A DNA stretch of 64,000 nucleotides from Lysinibacillus_B sp050613145 (GTDB lineage Bacteria > Bacillota > Bacilli > Bacillales_A > Planococcaceae): positions 434,001 to 498,000 of the forward strand of contig NZ_CP192507.1 in NCBI RefSeq assembly GCF_050613145.1, in the 5' to 3' direction. Under the pieces are notes generated by a model. It saw only the letters and a list, made by a program, of their open reading frames with translations. It did no database searches and had not been told where the DNA came from. The position numbers were made by a program, and so were the translations under genes. Shown piece by piece: positions 49,249 to 57,673 of this stretch (position 1 is its first letter; the number at the start of each line of letters is the position of its first letter).

Positions 49249-49902
49249 TTAACTATTCTTTATCACATCTAAATAATTGTAGATTGTTTGCTTTGAAACA
49301 TGTAAAATATCACTTACTTTATCGACCGCGCCGTGAATGAGGAAAATCCCTTTATCGTCTAAAATTTGCACGAAGCGAATTTTATCTTGTCTTGACATTT
49401 TTTCAACAGGTACATGTACCTCTAACAAAGAACTTTGAATAATTTGTTCAAAGATTTCTTCTACGTTATTTGCGTAGGACTCATTCATTTCGTCATTTGC
49501 TAGTCCAGGCTTAGCCCCAATAAAATCGTCTAATACATTTTGAATATATTTAAATGCTGTCATATCATAATTGATACCAATGTAACCGATTACATCATTG
49601 TCTTCATTTCGGATAAACATCGTGGACGTTTTAATATGCTGGTTACTTTTCGTTTTAATCGTGTAACCCAGCATATCTTGAATGTCATTACCAGATTTTC
49701 TTAATTCCTTTAAAACAACATCTGTTACAGGTGCCCCGAGCGAGCGGTTTGTGACAGTGCCATTAATATAAATTAAGGATGATTGAACATCTGCTAAATC
49801 ATGAATAACGACCTCACATTGTGGCCCGAAAGTATGAACAATCATGTCGGCCATTTGAAAATAGTTTTCTAAAATTTTTCGATTTGTTTGTTTCTTATCC
49901 AA
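49249..49902 (-). CDS. YheO/DauR-type PAS-like and helix-turn-helix regulator
   Basis: The protein has 217 residues. The N-terminal ~110 residues show the YheO-like PAS pattern ('HTFGPQCEVVIHDLADVQSSLIYINGTVTNRSLGAPVTD..' and 'IGYIGINYDMTAF'). The C-terminal HTH is 'DKGIFLIHGAVDKVSDILHVSKQTIYNYL'. Related proteins such as DauR sense amino acids and control their catabolism. The TTG start has GGGGGTC 6 nt upstream. Its position between glutaminase and transporter genes suggests it controls this operon. Confidence 0.8.
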   Translation of the reverse strand: MDKKQTNRKILENYFQMADMIVHTFGPQCEVVIHDLADVQSSLIYINGTVTNRSLGAPVTDVVLKELRKSGNDIQDMLGYTIKTKSNQHIKTSTMFIRNEDNDVIGYIGINYDMTAFKYIQNVLDDFIGAKPGLANDEMNESYANNVEEIFEQIIQSSLLEVHVPVEKMSRQDKIRFVQILDDKGIFLIHGAVDKVSDILHVSKQTIYNYLDVIKNS

Positions 49903-49918
49903 AATATTGACCCCCAGT

Positions 49919-50872
49919 TTAGAAAATAGTTACAGGATAGTGCTGAAATAATTTTTCCATCACAATCATACTTTTAACGCTATTCCCATTTTCGTCAAGT
50001 GGTGGGCTAAAAATTCCCAATCCTAATCCATCAACAAATAACGGATGACTTTTCGGAGAAGCCGGGATAATCCCTAAAATGCCTCCGGAGACGCCACTTT
50101 TTGCTGGAATCCCAATCGTTGTGGCAAACTTGCCAGAACCGTTATACATGCCTGATGTGTACATTAAAATTTTCGTCAATCGCGCTACTTCAATCGGAAA
50201 TACTTGCGCACGTTTTTCAAGGTCGTAGCCGTCCGTTGAGAGGAGGCAACCAAATTTCGCTAAATCCCCGACAGTTAACTCCATTGAACAAAGTTTCGTA
50301 TACGCTTTCAAAATTTCATCGACGTCCCCTGAAAGGATTTGCTTTTCTTTTAAAAAGTGCACCATCGCTTTGTTGCGATCCGCTGTTTCCCACTCGGATA
50401 CAAATACGTCTTGATTGATCTTTAGCCGTTTCCCGATAACAGAAGTTAAAAAATCTAAGACAAAATTCACTTTGTCCTCTGCGGTATTTCCCGGCAACAA
50501 TGAGACAACCGTGATCGCACCTGCGTTAATCCAAGGGTTAAATGGTTTTTTTGCATCGGATAATTCAAAACGTAGCAATGAATTAAAGCTATCGCCCGTT
50601 GGCTCGACATCTACTTTGGACAGTACACCCTCAATACCAATGGCTGTACAAGCAGCAATAAATGAAAATACTTTACTAATACTTTGCACAGTGAATGCAT
50701 AATTCGTTTCGCCAATATTTAATGCATGACCCTGTGGGAAACACAGCGAGATTGCCATAATCTCTGGGTTTTGTTTGGAAAGCGCGGGAATATAATTCGC
50801 GCACTTTCCAATGGATTGACCTTTATACTCATTCGTTAATTGGATAAGAAACTGTTCAAGACCTTTGATCAT
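49919..50872 (-). CDS. glsA: Glutaminase A
   Basis: This 317-residue protein is a serine-dependent beta-lactamase-fold glutaminase. It has QSISKVF (Ser 64 nucleophile, Lys 67), 'VEPTGDSFNSLLRFE', 'NPWINAGAI' and the C-terminal 'GIPAKSGVSGGI'. It hydrolyses L-glutamine to glutamate and ammonia. Its start overlaps the end of the ureohydrolase gene by 4 nt, so the two are translationally coupled. Glutamate is the shared product if the ureohydrolase acts on a glutamate derivative. Confidence 0.9.
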   Translation of the reverse strand: MIKGLEQFLIQLTNEYKGQSIGKCANYIPALSKQNPEIMAISLCFPQGHALNIGETNYAFTVQSISKVFSFIAACTAIGIEGVLSKVDVEPTGDSFNSLLRFELSDAKKPFNPWINAGAITVVSLLPGNTAEDKVNFVLDFLTSVIGKRLKINQDVFVSEWETADRNKAMVHFLKEKQILSGDVDEILKAYTKLCSMELTVGDLAKFGCLLSTDGYDLEKRAQVFPIEVARLTKILMYTSGMYNGSGKFATTIGIPAKSGVSGGILGIIPASPKSHPLFVDGLGLGIFSPPLDENGNSVKSMIVMEKLFQHYPVTIF

Positions 50873-51810
50873 AGCCCTTTTTTATAGTCGATATGACCAG
50901 CTAATGCATACAGTACGATCGTTGATGCTAAGTGTGCAGAACGGTTGCTAGGGTCTTGTTGTGGATAAACTTCTACAAAGTCCATACCGATGATCCCTTG
51001 TTTCCCAAATTCGTTCACTAACGTTAATAGTTCATAAGATGTTAAGCCGTTTCCGTCTACTGGACCACCTGGATTGAATGCGTAGTCTAATACGTCACTA
51101 CAAATACTTAAGTACACGCAATCTACATCTTTACTTGCTTGTGCATAAATCTCTTTTGCGAACGCTTCCAAATCGCCGTGTTTACGAATATCATTCATTG
51201 TGATTGTTACAGCGCCAGCAGCGACTGCGTTTTTCCCGCTTTGAGGGAAGTTACGTGGGCCGTGAATCCCTGTATGAATGATGCTTTCATTACGTACACC
51301 GTCTAATTCGTATAGACGCATGAATGGACTACAACGTGCATATTTATCTCCGTTATGTGAAGGTAAATTATCATAGTGTGTATCTAAGTGGATAATCCCC
51401 ACTTTTTTCCCTGTATTGACTAATCCTTTGATGATCGGGAACGTAATCCCATGATCGCCACCTAATCCAATAAGGAATTTTTCTTTTTTCCACAGTGCTT
51501 CTGTAAACTTTTCAATTCGGTGCATTGTTTCATCTACATCTGCTGGTACGACATCGATGTCACCAATGTCTCCTAATTTAATACTCTCAAATACATCTAC
51601 GTGATTTAATTCAGGTAAATAGCCGCTATAGCGACCTGAACATAAGCGCATTACTTTCGGTCCTAACTCACAGCCCGTATAATCTCCCCAAGTTACTGCA
51701 CCTTCCCAAGGAACACCGTAAACGATTGCGTCTACTTCCGCTGTATTTTCTGCTTTAAGTAAATTTGTTGCATTTAAAAAGCAAGGTGTGTTGCCGTATA
51801 AGTTGTCCAT
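50869..51810 (-). CDS. Ureohydrolase (arginase/agmatinase/formimidoylglutamase family) with a changed metal site
   Basis: The protein has 313 residues. The arginase-fold ligands are visible: GGDHG (His 120) and HLDTHYD (Asp 143, His 145, Asp 147). The final motif, normally SxDxDxxDP, reads SICSDVLDY, so the first Asp of the D-x-D pair is Cys 237, while Asp 239 is kept. The C-terminal 'MDFVEVYPQQD' segment with its Glu is normal. Family members cleave guanidino or formimidoyl groups using two Mn ions. A Cys ligand suggests a different metal or substrate. It is coupled to glsA. The exact substrate is open; N-formimidoyl-glutamate or a guanidino acid are candidates. Confidence 0.85.
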   Translation of the reverse strand: MDNLYGNTPCFLNATNLLKAENTAEVDAIVYGVPWEGAVTWGDYTGCELGPKVMRLCSGRYSGYLPELNHVDVFESIKLGDIGDIDVVPADVDETMHRIEKFTEALWKKEKFLIGLGGDHGITFPIIKGLVNTGKKVGIIHLDTHYDNLPSHNGDKYARCSPFMRLYELDGVRNESIIHTGIHGPRNFPQSGKNAVAAGAVTITMNDIRKHGDLEAFAKEIYAQASKDVDCVYLSICSDVLDYAFNPGGPVDGNGLTSYELLTLVNEFGKQGIIGMDFVEVYPQQDPSNRSAHLASTIVLYALAGHIDYKKGL

Positions 51811-51912
51811 TCCAATGTACCCCCTGTTTTGAATTGTTAAAAAGTTTGGAATTAATTTAAAAGATAATTTTATTTTTAAAAAAAGTCAAATACTTTTTTA
51901 AAAAAAATAAAA

Positions 51913-52788
51913 TTAATCAACAGTAATTAATTGTTCGACGATGGCGATAAACTCGCTGAGCCTTGTATTTAAAGCAATGTTTTTCTTTGTGACAATCCCT
52001 AACGTTCGCATATATTTTTCTTCGAAAGGAATGCAAGAAATGGATAACGGGATATTGTAAAGTAATAATTTAGGCATAATGGTAATGCCTACACCTTGCT
52101 CCACCATGGCTAAAAGGGCATGGTCTAAATCAGATTCATACATAATTGTTGGGTGTAAATGATTTGAATAAATTAAAGAATTGACATTGCGATCAATGGA
52201 TTTTTTAGGCAGTACCCATTGTTCATTTTTTAATTGAGTGAGTCGAATCGACGGTTGATTTCCTAATGGATGGGACGTAGGTAAAATACATAGCAGTTCA
52301 TCATCTTGAATTTTTTTAAAATCAAAATTGCTTTTACTCGGTTGAATACTAAAAGCTAAATCAATCGTCTCGTCTAACACCCAATCTTCTAATTGATCAT
52401 AATTACTTTGATAAACTTGTAATGCGACGTCAGGGTAGTGTTCATGGAAATATTTTAAAATGGGCGGTAACCAATTCATTTCAATACTTGGCAAGACGCC
52501 AATTTTAATCGTGCCCCCCATTACATTTTTGATCGTACTTAACTCATTCGTTAACTGTTCCTGCCAATGCAAGATTTGCAAAATCGAGTGTAAGAGTTGT
52601 TGGCCGTCTGAAGTCAGCTTTACATAATTAGTATTTCGATGGAACAATAACAGTCCCCATTCTTTTTCTAAAGACTTGATCGCGTGACTCACTGCAGACT
52701 GTGTCATGTTTAATTTAATCGCTGTTTTAGAAAAACTTTTTGTTTCCACTAACACTTTAAAAATTTCGTATTGCACAATTGTCGCCAT
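51913..52788 (-). CDS. LysR family regulator
   Basis: This 291-residue protein has the N-terminal LysR HTH (YEIFKVLVETKSFSKTAIKLNMTQSAVSHAIKSLEKEWGLLLFHRN) and a periplasmic-binding-type effector domain. ATG 52788 has AGGTGGAG upstream. It is encoded 102 nt ahead of the ureohydrolase gene on the same strand and is divergent from the ATC/cysteine operon. It could therefore control either or both; LysR regulators most often control the divergent unit. Confidence 0.88.
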   Translation of the reverse strand: MATIVQYEIFKVLVETKSFSKTAIKLNMTQSAVSHAIKSLEKEWGLLLFHRNTNYVKLTSDGQQLLHSILQILHWQEQLTNELSTIKNVMGGTIKIGVLPSIEMNWLPPILKYFHEHYPDVALQVYQSNYDQLEDWVLDETIDLAFSIQPSKSNFDFKKIQDDELLCILPTSHPLGNQPSIRLTQLKNEQWVLPKKSIDRNVNSLIYSNHLHPTIMYESDLDHALLAMVEQGVGITIMPKLLLYNIPLSISCIPFEEKYMRTLGIVTKKNIALNTRLSEFIAIVEQLITVD

Positions 52789-52959
52789 AATCTCCACCTA
52801 CTTATGAATTTTACTCATATTCTATATGTTCATTATTCATTTGTGTAATGATTTCTCGTTTTTTATAATGGCGGTAAGTTAAAAACTCGTAATGAGCAAA
52901 AATGCATCCTAAAAATATCAGGTAAATAGTGAAAGATACTAAATGAAAGTGGCATCATA

Positions 52960-53093
52960 GCCTCCGCGCTTTGCCACAGCCTACACAGGAGCTAAAACAG
53001 GCGTGGCCTGTTTGGATCTCCTGTTCCTGCTCCTGACGCTACGCTTTCGTCGCAAAGAAAATCTTGGCTCCTGTGGCGATGGCGCGCTACGGC
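52960..53093. repeat. Long imperfect palindromic element (first of two)
   Basis: The ends are inverted: GCCTCCGCGCTTTGCCACAG at the left matches GGCGCGCTACGGC, TGGCGATGG and GGCTCCTGTGG at the right when complemented. Inner parts (CAGGCGTGGCCTG, CAGGAG/CTCCTG) add further hairpins. It is much more GC-rich than its surroundings. It is a likely species-level intergenic repeat or small structured RNA. Confidence 0.6.
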
Positions 53094-53253
53094 AAAAGTG
53101 AATACTTCTCAATGTGCTAGAAAAATATTTCTCTTCTTTAAAAGAAATCAATTTCTTTCTAGTTGCAAGTATAATTGCCCAGCCTCTACCGTAATGAATG
53201 AGAATCTTTCTTTATTTTTAGCAACTGATTATTGTATTCAACAATAGTTGCTT

Positions 53254-53385
53254 GTAGCGGAGGCACGAGACTCCTACGGGAAAAGCGAGACAATCAAGAC
53301 CCCGCAGGAGTGAAGAATGAGCGACGAGGAGGCTTGATCTCGCCCGTGGAAAGCGAGTGCCGCAGCGGAAAGCTACGGTTACAAA
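53254..53385. repeat. Palindromic intergenic repeat element (second of two)
   Basis: Nested inverted repeats: CTCCTACGGG (53271-53280) with CCCGCAGGAG (53301-53310), and an outer pair GGCAC (53262-53266) with GTGCC (53357-53361), flanked by GTAGC/GCTAC. GC-rich elements of the form 'AGCGGAGGCACGAGACTCC..GCGAGTGCCGCAGCGGAAA' are, from memory, dispersed widely in Bacillaceae and Planococcaceae genomes. It lies just upstream of the ATC operon start. Confidence 0.65.
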
Positions 53386-53455
53386 AATGGTGATATATGT
53401 TCAAAAATTTGCTCGTTATAAGTTAAAAATAAAATTTCAAAGGAGTTACAAAAAC

Positions 53456-54145
53456 ATGACAGAGTTGGCAATGAAAAATTTATCGATGGATATGATTAGC
53501 GCTAAAATGTTTACGTGTTTAGACAAAGAAATTACCGGGAAATACGGGGAAGAGGGGAAAAAATATTTAGTTGAGGGCTTAACAAGATTTGGCTTAAAAG
53601 ATGCGGAAGCAATGGCCAAAAAAGCAACGGCTGAAGGTGAAAATCATAATTTCTTCTATTATTTACCTAAACATATAGAAGGGGCAGAGCAATATGCCCA
53701 TTTAACGGATTTTGCGAGATTCGCCAAAATGTTTGCGCAAATTGCAAAGGTTGTAGTGGATATACATGCGGATGAAGGAAAACAAGTCATTTCTGAAGCA
53801 GTGCGTAAATTTGGTGAGAGCCGCGGACAAGGGATTGCCCAACGTGCCCGTGCGAATGGGTTCGACAACGATGTTGATAATTACTTAAAGCATTACGATA
53901 TGGGACGAAGTGATTTATTTCAATATGAATCGTATTTCACGTCCGATAACATCGAGCAAACGTTTTTCCACTGTCCACTAGGGCAACAGTGGGCGGATGA
54001 TAATATGCATGAGTACGGCATTTTATATTGTCAGATGATTGATCCAGCAATTGCGGGTGGCTATAACGAAAAGTTTGAAGTGGAGCACGATCGGTATGTT
54101 TTAAAAGAAGGCGTATGCCATTTTAACTTTAAAATGAAAGAGTGA
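53456..54145 (+). CDS. L-2-amino-thiazoline-4-carboxylate (ATC) hydrolase family protein
   Basis: The protein has 229 residues. It resembles the ATC hydrolase family in length and in the C-terminal pattern 'FHCPLGQQWADDNMHEYGILYCQMIDPAIAGGYNEKFEVEHDRYVLKEGVCHFNFKM'. The enzyme opens the thiazoline ring of L-ATC to give N-carbamoyl-L-cysteine. The start is ATG 53456, where AAAGGAG is positioned correctly. The next gene encodes an enzyme of the type that removes the carbamoyl group, making the assignment much stronger than the sequence alone. The stop and the next ATG overlap (TGATG). Confidence 0.82.
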   Translation: MTELAMKNLSMDMISAKMFTCLDKEITGKYGEEGKKYLVEGLTRFGLKDAEAMAKKATAEGENHNFFYYLPKHIEGAEQYAHLTDFARFAKMFAQIAKVVVDIHADEGKQVISEAVRKFGESRGQGIAQRARANGFDNDVDNYLKHYDMGRSDLFQYESYFTSDNIEQTFFHCPLGQQWADDNMHEYGILYCQMIDPAIAGGYNEKFEVEHDRYVLKEGVCHFNFKMKE

Positions 54146-55368
54146 TGAGCTTGATTCAACTAAATCGATTATTACATCATATTGAACAGTTGGGGATAAT
54201 CGGGCAAATGCCAGACGGTGGGGTTAGCCGATTATCCTTTACAGATGCCGAACACGAAGCCAATCAATTTGTACAAATGTTAATGCAGCAAGCGGGGATG
54301 GAAACGTCCATTGATCCAATCGGCAATATCATTGGTACGTATTGTAAAGATCCCTCTACAAGCCATGAAGCCCCTATTATTATGGGTTCGCATATTGATA
54401 CCGTGCCAAATGGTGGGAAATACGACGGTGCTTTAGGTGTATTAACGGCCATCGAAGTCATACACACTTTACATGAGCACGACATCACACCTGCAAGACC
54501 GATTCAAGTCATCGCGTTTAAAGATGAAGAGGGGGTCCGCTTTGGCGTGGGGATGCTTGGCAGTCGTGCAATCGCTGGCACATTGACGGCACCTATGTTA
54601 AAAGCCGTTGATGCACAAGGCATAACGGTCGCTCAAGCAATGGAAAATCAACATTTACAGCCTGCTAACATTCACTTGGCTAAAATCGACCCGATTTATG
54701 CGTATCTGGAGCTGCATATTGAACAAGGGCGTGTATTAGAAACGGAAAATATCCCGGTCGGTGTTGTGACAGGGATTGCGGGTCCACTTTGGTTGGAAGT
54801 AACGATTCATGGATTAGCTGAGCATGCCGGAGCCACGCCGATGCAACTGCGACAAGATGCTTTAGCGGGCGCTGCTGAAATGATGGTGGAAGTTGAGCGA
54901 ATTGCAAATGAAATTGACGGAACAGTGGCAACAGTCGGGAAAATCACTATCGAAAATGCAGGCGTTAATGTCATTCCAGGTCAAGTCACATTCACCTGTG
55001 ATCTCAGACATGTGATACAAGAAAGTCGAGATCTGGCAGAGCATGAAATCAAAAAAGCCATTTGTACGATTGCAACAAAACGCCATTTATATTCCTCCGT
55101 GAAAGAATTACAACGTGTTAAGCCCGTAACGACCGATGCGGCTATTATGAAAAGCATTCATCATGCTATCGAGAAGTGCGGTTACGATACGTTTTATTTA
55201 AGTAGTGGGGCAGGACACGATGCGATGCAATTCGCACATCATTGTCCAATCGGCATGATTTTTGTTCGCAGCAAAGACGGTGTGAGCCACAATCCATTAG
55301 AATATTCTTCGCCAGAAGACATTGAAGCCGGTGCACAAGTGTTATTGGAAACAATTTTAGCATTATAA
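54145..55368 (+). CDS. N-carbamoyl-L-cysteine amidohydrolase (hydantoinase/carbamoylase family)
   Basis: This 407-residue zinc hydrolase has MGSHIDTVPNGGKYDG, EEGVRFGVGMLGSRA, ELHIEQGRVLE, GLAEHAGATPM and SSGAGHDAMQFA, the ordered metal and dimer-interface motifs of L-carbamoylases and beta-ureidopropionase-like amidohydrolases. In the L-ATC route it releases cysteine, CO2 and ammonia from N-carbamoyl-L-cysteine. It is coupled by a 1-nt overlap to the ATC hydrolase gene upstream and followed by a C-S lyase gene. Related enzymes act on other N-carbamoyl amino acids; the substrate here is inferred from context. Confidence 0.85.
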   Translation: MSLIQLNRLLHHIEQLGIIGQMPDGGVSRLSFTDAEHEANQFVQMLMQQAGMETSIDPIGNIIGTYCKDPSTSHEAPIIMGSHIDTVPNGGKYDGALGVLTAIEVIHTLHEHDITPARPIQVIAFKDEEGVRFGVGMLGSRAIAGTLTAPMLKAVDAQGITVAQAMENQHLQPANIHLAKIDPIYAYLELHIEQGRVLETENIPVGVVTGIAGPLWLEVTIHGLAEHAGATPMQLRQDALAGAAEMMVEVERIANEIDGTVATVGKITIENAGVNVIPGQVTFTCDLRHVIQESRDLAEHEIKKAICTIATKRHLYSSVKELQRVKPVTTDAAIMKSIHHAIEKCGYDTFYLSSGAGHDAMQFAHHCPIGMIFVRSKDGVSHNPLEYSSPEDIEAGAQVLLETILAL

Positions 55369-55384
55369 AGTGGAGGATTATAAT

Positions 55385-56569
55385 ATGTTTGACATGACAG
55401 TAAATAGACTGAATTGTAACTCCGTAAAGTGGGATGTAACAGAGAAAGCGAGCAATCCAGACAAAGCATTATTACCGATGTGGATTGCCGATATGGATTT
55501 TAAAGTCGCCCGAGAAATCAAACAGGCGCTATTGAATGAAATCGAGCGGGGGGTATTCGGTTATACGTATATGCCTGAAAGTACAAAAGATGCCATTGTG
55601 AAGTGGGTGCTCAAAAGACATGGATGGTTGATTGATGAACAAACCATTTTGTTCCGGAAAGGGGTCATTCCTGCTATTGCGGATGTGATTCAGGCATTCA
55701 CGCAAAAAGGAGACAGCGTATTAATTGCACCACCCGTGTATCCACCATTTCAACAACTGCCGGAGTTCAATCAAAGAAACGTGGTACATTGTCCATTAAT
55801 AGAACAAAACGGGAACTATTCAATGGACTTTGCACTGCTTGAACAGCTATTAAAACAAGACGATGTGAAGTTATTTATTTTTTGTAATCCGCATAATCCG
55901 GTAGGGAAAGTTTGGACAGAAGCGGAGCTAAAGCAAATTTCAGCGCTATGTTATGAGCATCATGTGTTAATTTTATCCGATGAAATTCATGCGGATGTTA
56001 TGCTTGGTGATGCACAGCATACGCCGATTGCGAAGGTGGCAACGGAGGAAGAACAAACGAATATTATTACGTGCATGGCGCCTACGAAAACATTCAATTT
56101 AGCAGGGCTACAAATTGCGTATATGATTGTGGTGGATCCGGAAAAACGACAGCAACTGAATAGACAATATGAAGCGAGTGGATATGGGGACTTAAACTGT
56201 TTCGCAGCCGTCACGATGCAAACTGCCTATAATGAATGTGCTTATTGGGTAGAGGAAATGCTTCAATATATTTCGGCGAATATGGATTATGTGATCCGAG
56301 AATTAAAGGTAATTCCGAAAGTAAAGGTATATAAACCAGATGCCACCTATTTACTATGGATCGATTATCGTGCGCTAAATATTTCTGAACAACAAATGAT
56401 GAACAGCTTAGTAGAAGTGGGCGGCTTAGTGTTAGATCCAGGCACGAAATATGGTGTAGCAGGGGACGGGTTTATTCGGTTAAATGTTGCATACCCGATG
56501 TCGACTATAAAAGAGGCAGTGGAAAGACTACTCGAAACATTCACAACGCTGGACCAAAATACGCCTTAA
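55385..56569 (+). CDS. PatB/MalY-type PLP-dependent C-S lyase
   Basis: This 394-residue fold-type I PLP enzyme has MWIADMDFKV, 'FVFNPHNPVGKVW'-like (FCNPHNPVGKVW), 'ILSDEIHADV' and MAPTKTFNLAGLQIAY with the PLP Lys. This is the MalY/PatB group, which cleaves cystathionine or cysteine-type C-S bonds to pyruvate, ammonia and a thiol or H2S. GGAGG lies 9 nt before ATG 55385. The three genes would take L-ATC to cysteine and then to pyruvate, ammonia and sulfide, or recycle a related C-S compound. Confidence 0.88.
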   Translation: MFDMTVNRLNCNSVKWDVTEKASNPDKALLPMWIADMDFKVAREIKQALLNEIERGVFGYTYMPESTKDAIVKWVLKRHGWLIDEQTILFRKGVIPAIADVIQAFTQKGDSVLIAPPVYPPFQQLPEFNQRNVVHCPLIEQNGNYSMDFALLEQLLKQDDVKLFIFCNPHNPVGKVWTEAELKQISALCYEHHVLILSDEIHADVMLGDAQHTPIAKVATEEEQTNIITCMAPTKTFNLAGLQIAYMIVVDPEKRQQLNRQYEASGYGDLNCFAAVTMQTAYNECAYWVEEMLQYISANMDYVIRELKVIPKVKVYKPDATYLLWIDYRALNISEQQMMNSLVEVGGLVLDPGTKYGVAGDGFIRLNVAYPMSTIKEAVERLLETFTTLDQNTP

Positions 56570-56670
56570 GACTGAAATTGAGCAAAGTTTATACTCTGTT
56601 GCGTAGCATTCTGTTACAATACTATACGAGGATATGAACTCTCGTATTTCACAACGGAGGAACGATAACA

Positions 56671-57225
56671 ATGAAAATTTTACTCGTTGACGGCACAATT
56701 TTCGGCAAGAAAACAGGTGCTTTATTGCAACAAGTTAAACAATATATCGCAGAATATAATGCGGATTTACAATTAGAAATTCTTTCTTTTAGCGAGTTAA
56801 AGCATCAGATTTTAGATGGTAGCCCGCTAAATGATGATATGAAAATGATGATTCAAAAATTTGAAGAAGCAGATGGTTACGTATTTGCTTCACCTATTTT
56901 CCAAGCATCCATTCCAGGCGTGCTAAAAAATGCATTCGATATGATTCCACCGAAAGCACTACGCTACAAGCCAGCTGCAATCGTTGGAAATGGTGGCACA
57001 TACCAGCACCATTTAGTATTAGAAAACCAGCTGAAGCCAATTCTTGATTACTTCCGTTGCTTAGTAACGCCAAACTATGTGTACACACATGCCGATCATT
57101 TCGATGCAGACAATCGCATCATTGACGAAGACGTACATGCACGTTTACGTGAATTAGCACGCGTGTTCGTACAATACTGCGAAATGAGCAAAGCACTCAC
57201 AAAAGAACCTGTTGACGCAAAATAA
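56671..57225 (+). CDS. NADPH-dependent FMN reductase family protein
   Basis: This 184-residue flavodoxin-like protein has the FMN-binding loop 'FASPIFQASIPGVLKNAFDMIPPKALRYKPAAIVGNGGTYQHH'. The N-terminal 'LVDGTIFGKKTGALLQQV' is the phosphate loop. Members reduce FMN, quinones or azo compounds; a role in sulfur metabolism is known for some (SsuE-like). It has its own start signal (AACGGAGG) 100 nt after the C-S lyase gene and its own terminator. The link to the ATC operon is only positional. Confidence 0.85.
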   Translation: MKILLVDGTIFGKKTGALLQQVKQYIAEYNADLQLEILSFSELKHQILDGSPLNDDMKMMIQKFEEADGYVFASPIFQASIPGVLKNAFDMIPPKALRYKPAAIVGNGGTYQHHLVLENQLKPILDYFRCLVTPNYVYTHADHFDADNRIIDEDVHARLRELARVFVQYCEMSKALTKEPVDAK

Positions 57226-57236
57226 GTACTCGATAC

Positions 57237-57270
57237 CCCACCGAAATCATCATATTCGGTGGGTTTTTCT
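57237..57270 (+). terminator. Intrinsic terminator of the FMN reductase gene
   Basis: CCCACCGAA (57237-57245) pairs with TTCGGTGGG (57255-57263), followed by a T-run. Confidence 0.85.
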
Positions 57271-57299
57271 CATTTGATGAAGATTCTTTTTGAAAAGTA

Positions 57300-57328
57300 T
57301 TGACGAAGAAAAAAACTTTATATATTAT
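57300..57328 (+). promoter_or_regulatory. SigA-type promoter of a short leader transcript
   Basis: TTGACG (57300-57305) and TATTAT (57323-57328) with a 17-nt spacer. The predicted start of transcription is near 57335. Confidence 0.65.
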
Positions 57329-57334
57329 GTATAT

Positions 57335-57425
57335 AAACTTAGTAGGGATTAAATAATAACAGTAGCTCACTAGACAACTAGAGGCTTTTTATCGTGAAAA
57401 CGGTAAAGGGTCTCTTTTTTTATTT
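57335..57425 (+). ncRNA. Terminated leader or small RNA of about 90 nt
   Basis: A promoter at 57300 leads into a transcript with short inverted repeats and then a terminator-like hairpin (about 57380-57415, AGAGGCTTTTTATCG with CGGTAAAGGGTCTCT) plus a T-run. It ends 33 nt before a tiny lipoprotein gene. It may be an attenuator for that gene or an independent sRNA. No known riboswitch class fits. Confidence 0.5.
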
Positions 57426-57457
57426 TCGTTATATTTTAGGGAATGGGAGTGGTAACG

Positions 57458-57586
57458 ATGAAAGTGTTCATTCGAGTTTTAGAAGTTTTAGCTGCTTTAA
57501 GTATTGTTGTGACGGTGCTTGGTGCATGTGATGAAAAGAGAGAGACAGCTCGTGAGGACCGTGGGATTCATGAGCAGAGCGAGTAA
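57458..57586 (+). CDS. Small 42-residue lipoprotein
   Basis: A short frame reads MKVFIRVLEVLAALSIVVTVLGACDEK followed by a charged tail. The N-terminal basic residues, hydrophobic core and VLGAC lipobox predict a lipoprotein of only about 20 mature residues. GGGAGTGG is a fair ribosome binding site. It follows the terminated leader at 57.3 kb. No family is recognised. Confidence 0.55.
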   Translation: MKVFIRVLEVLAALSIVVTVLGACDEKRETAREDRGIHEQSE

Positions 57587-57673
57587 AAAGAGACGTTTTA
57601 ATTGAATGCTGCGTATGAATTTCGTTAAATAGGAGGGGGAATATTCAACAGAAGCTAGGAGATGAACGTATAA

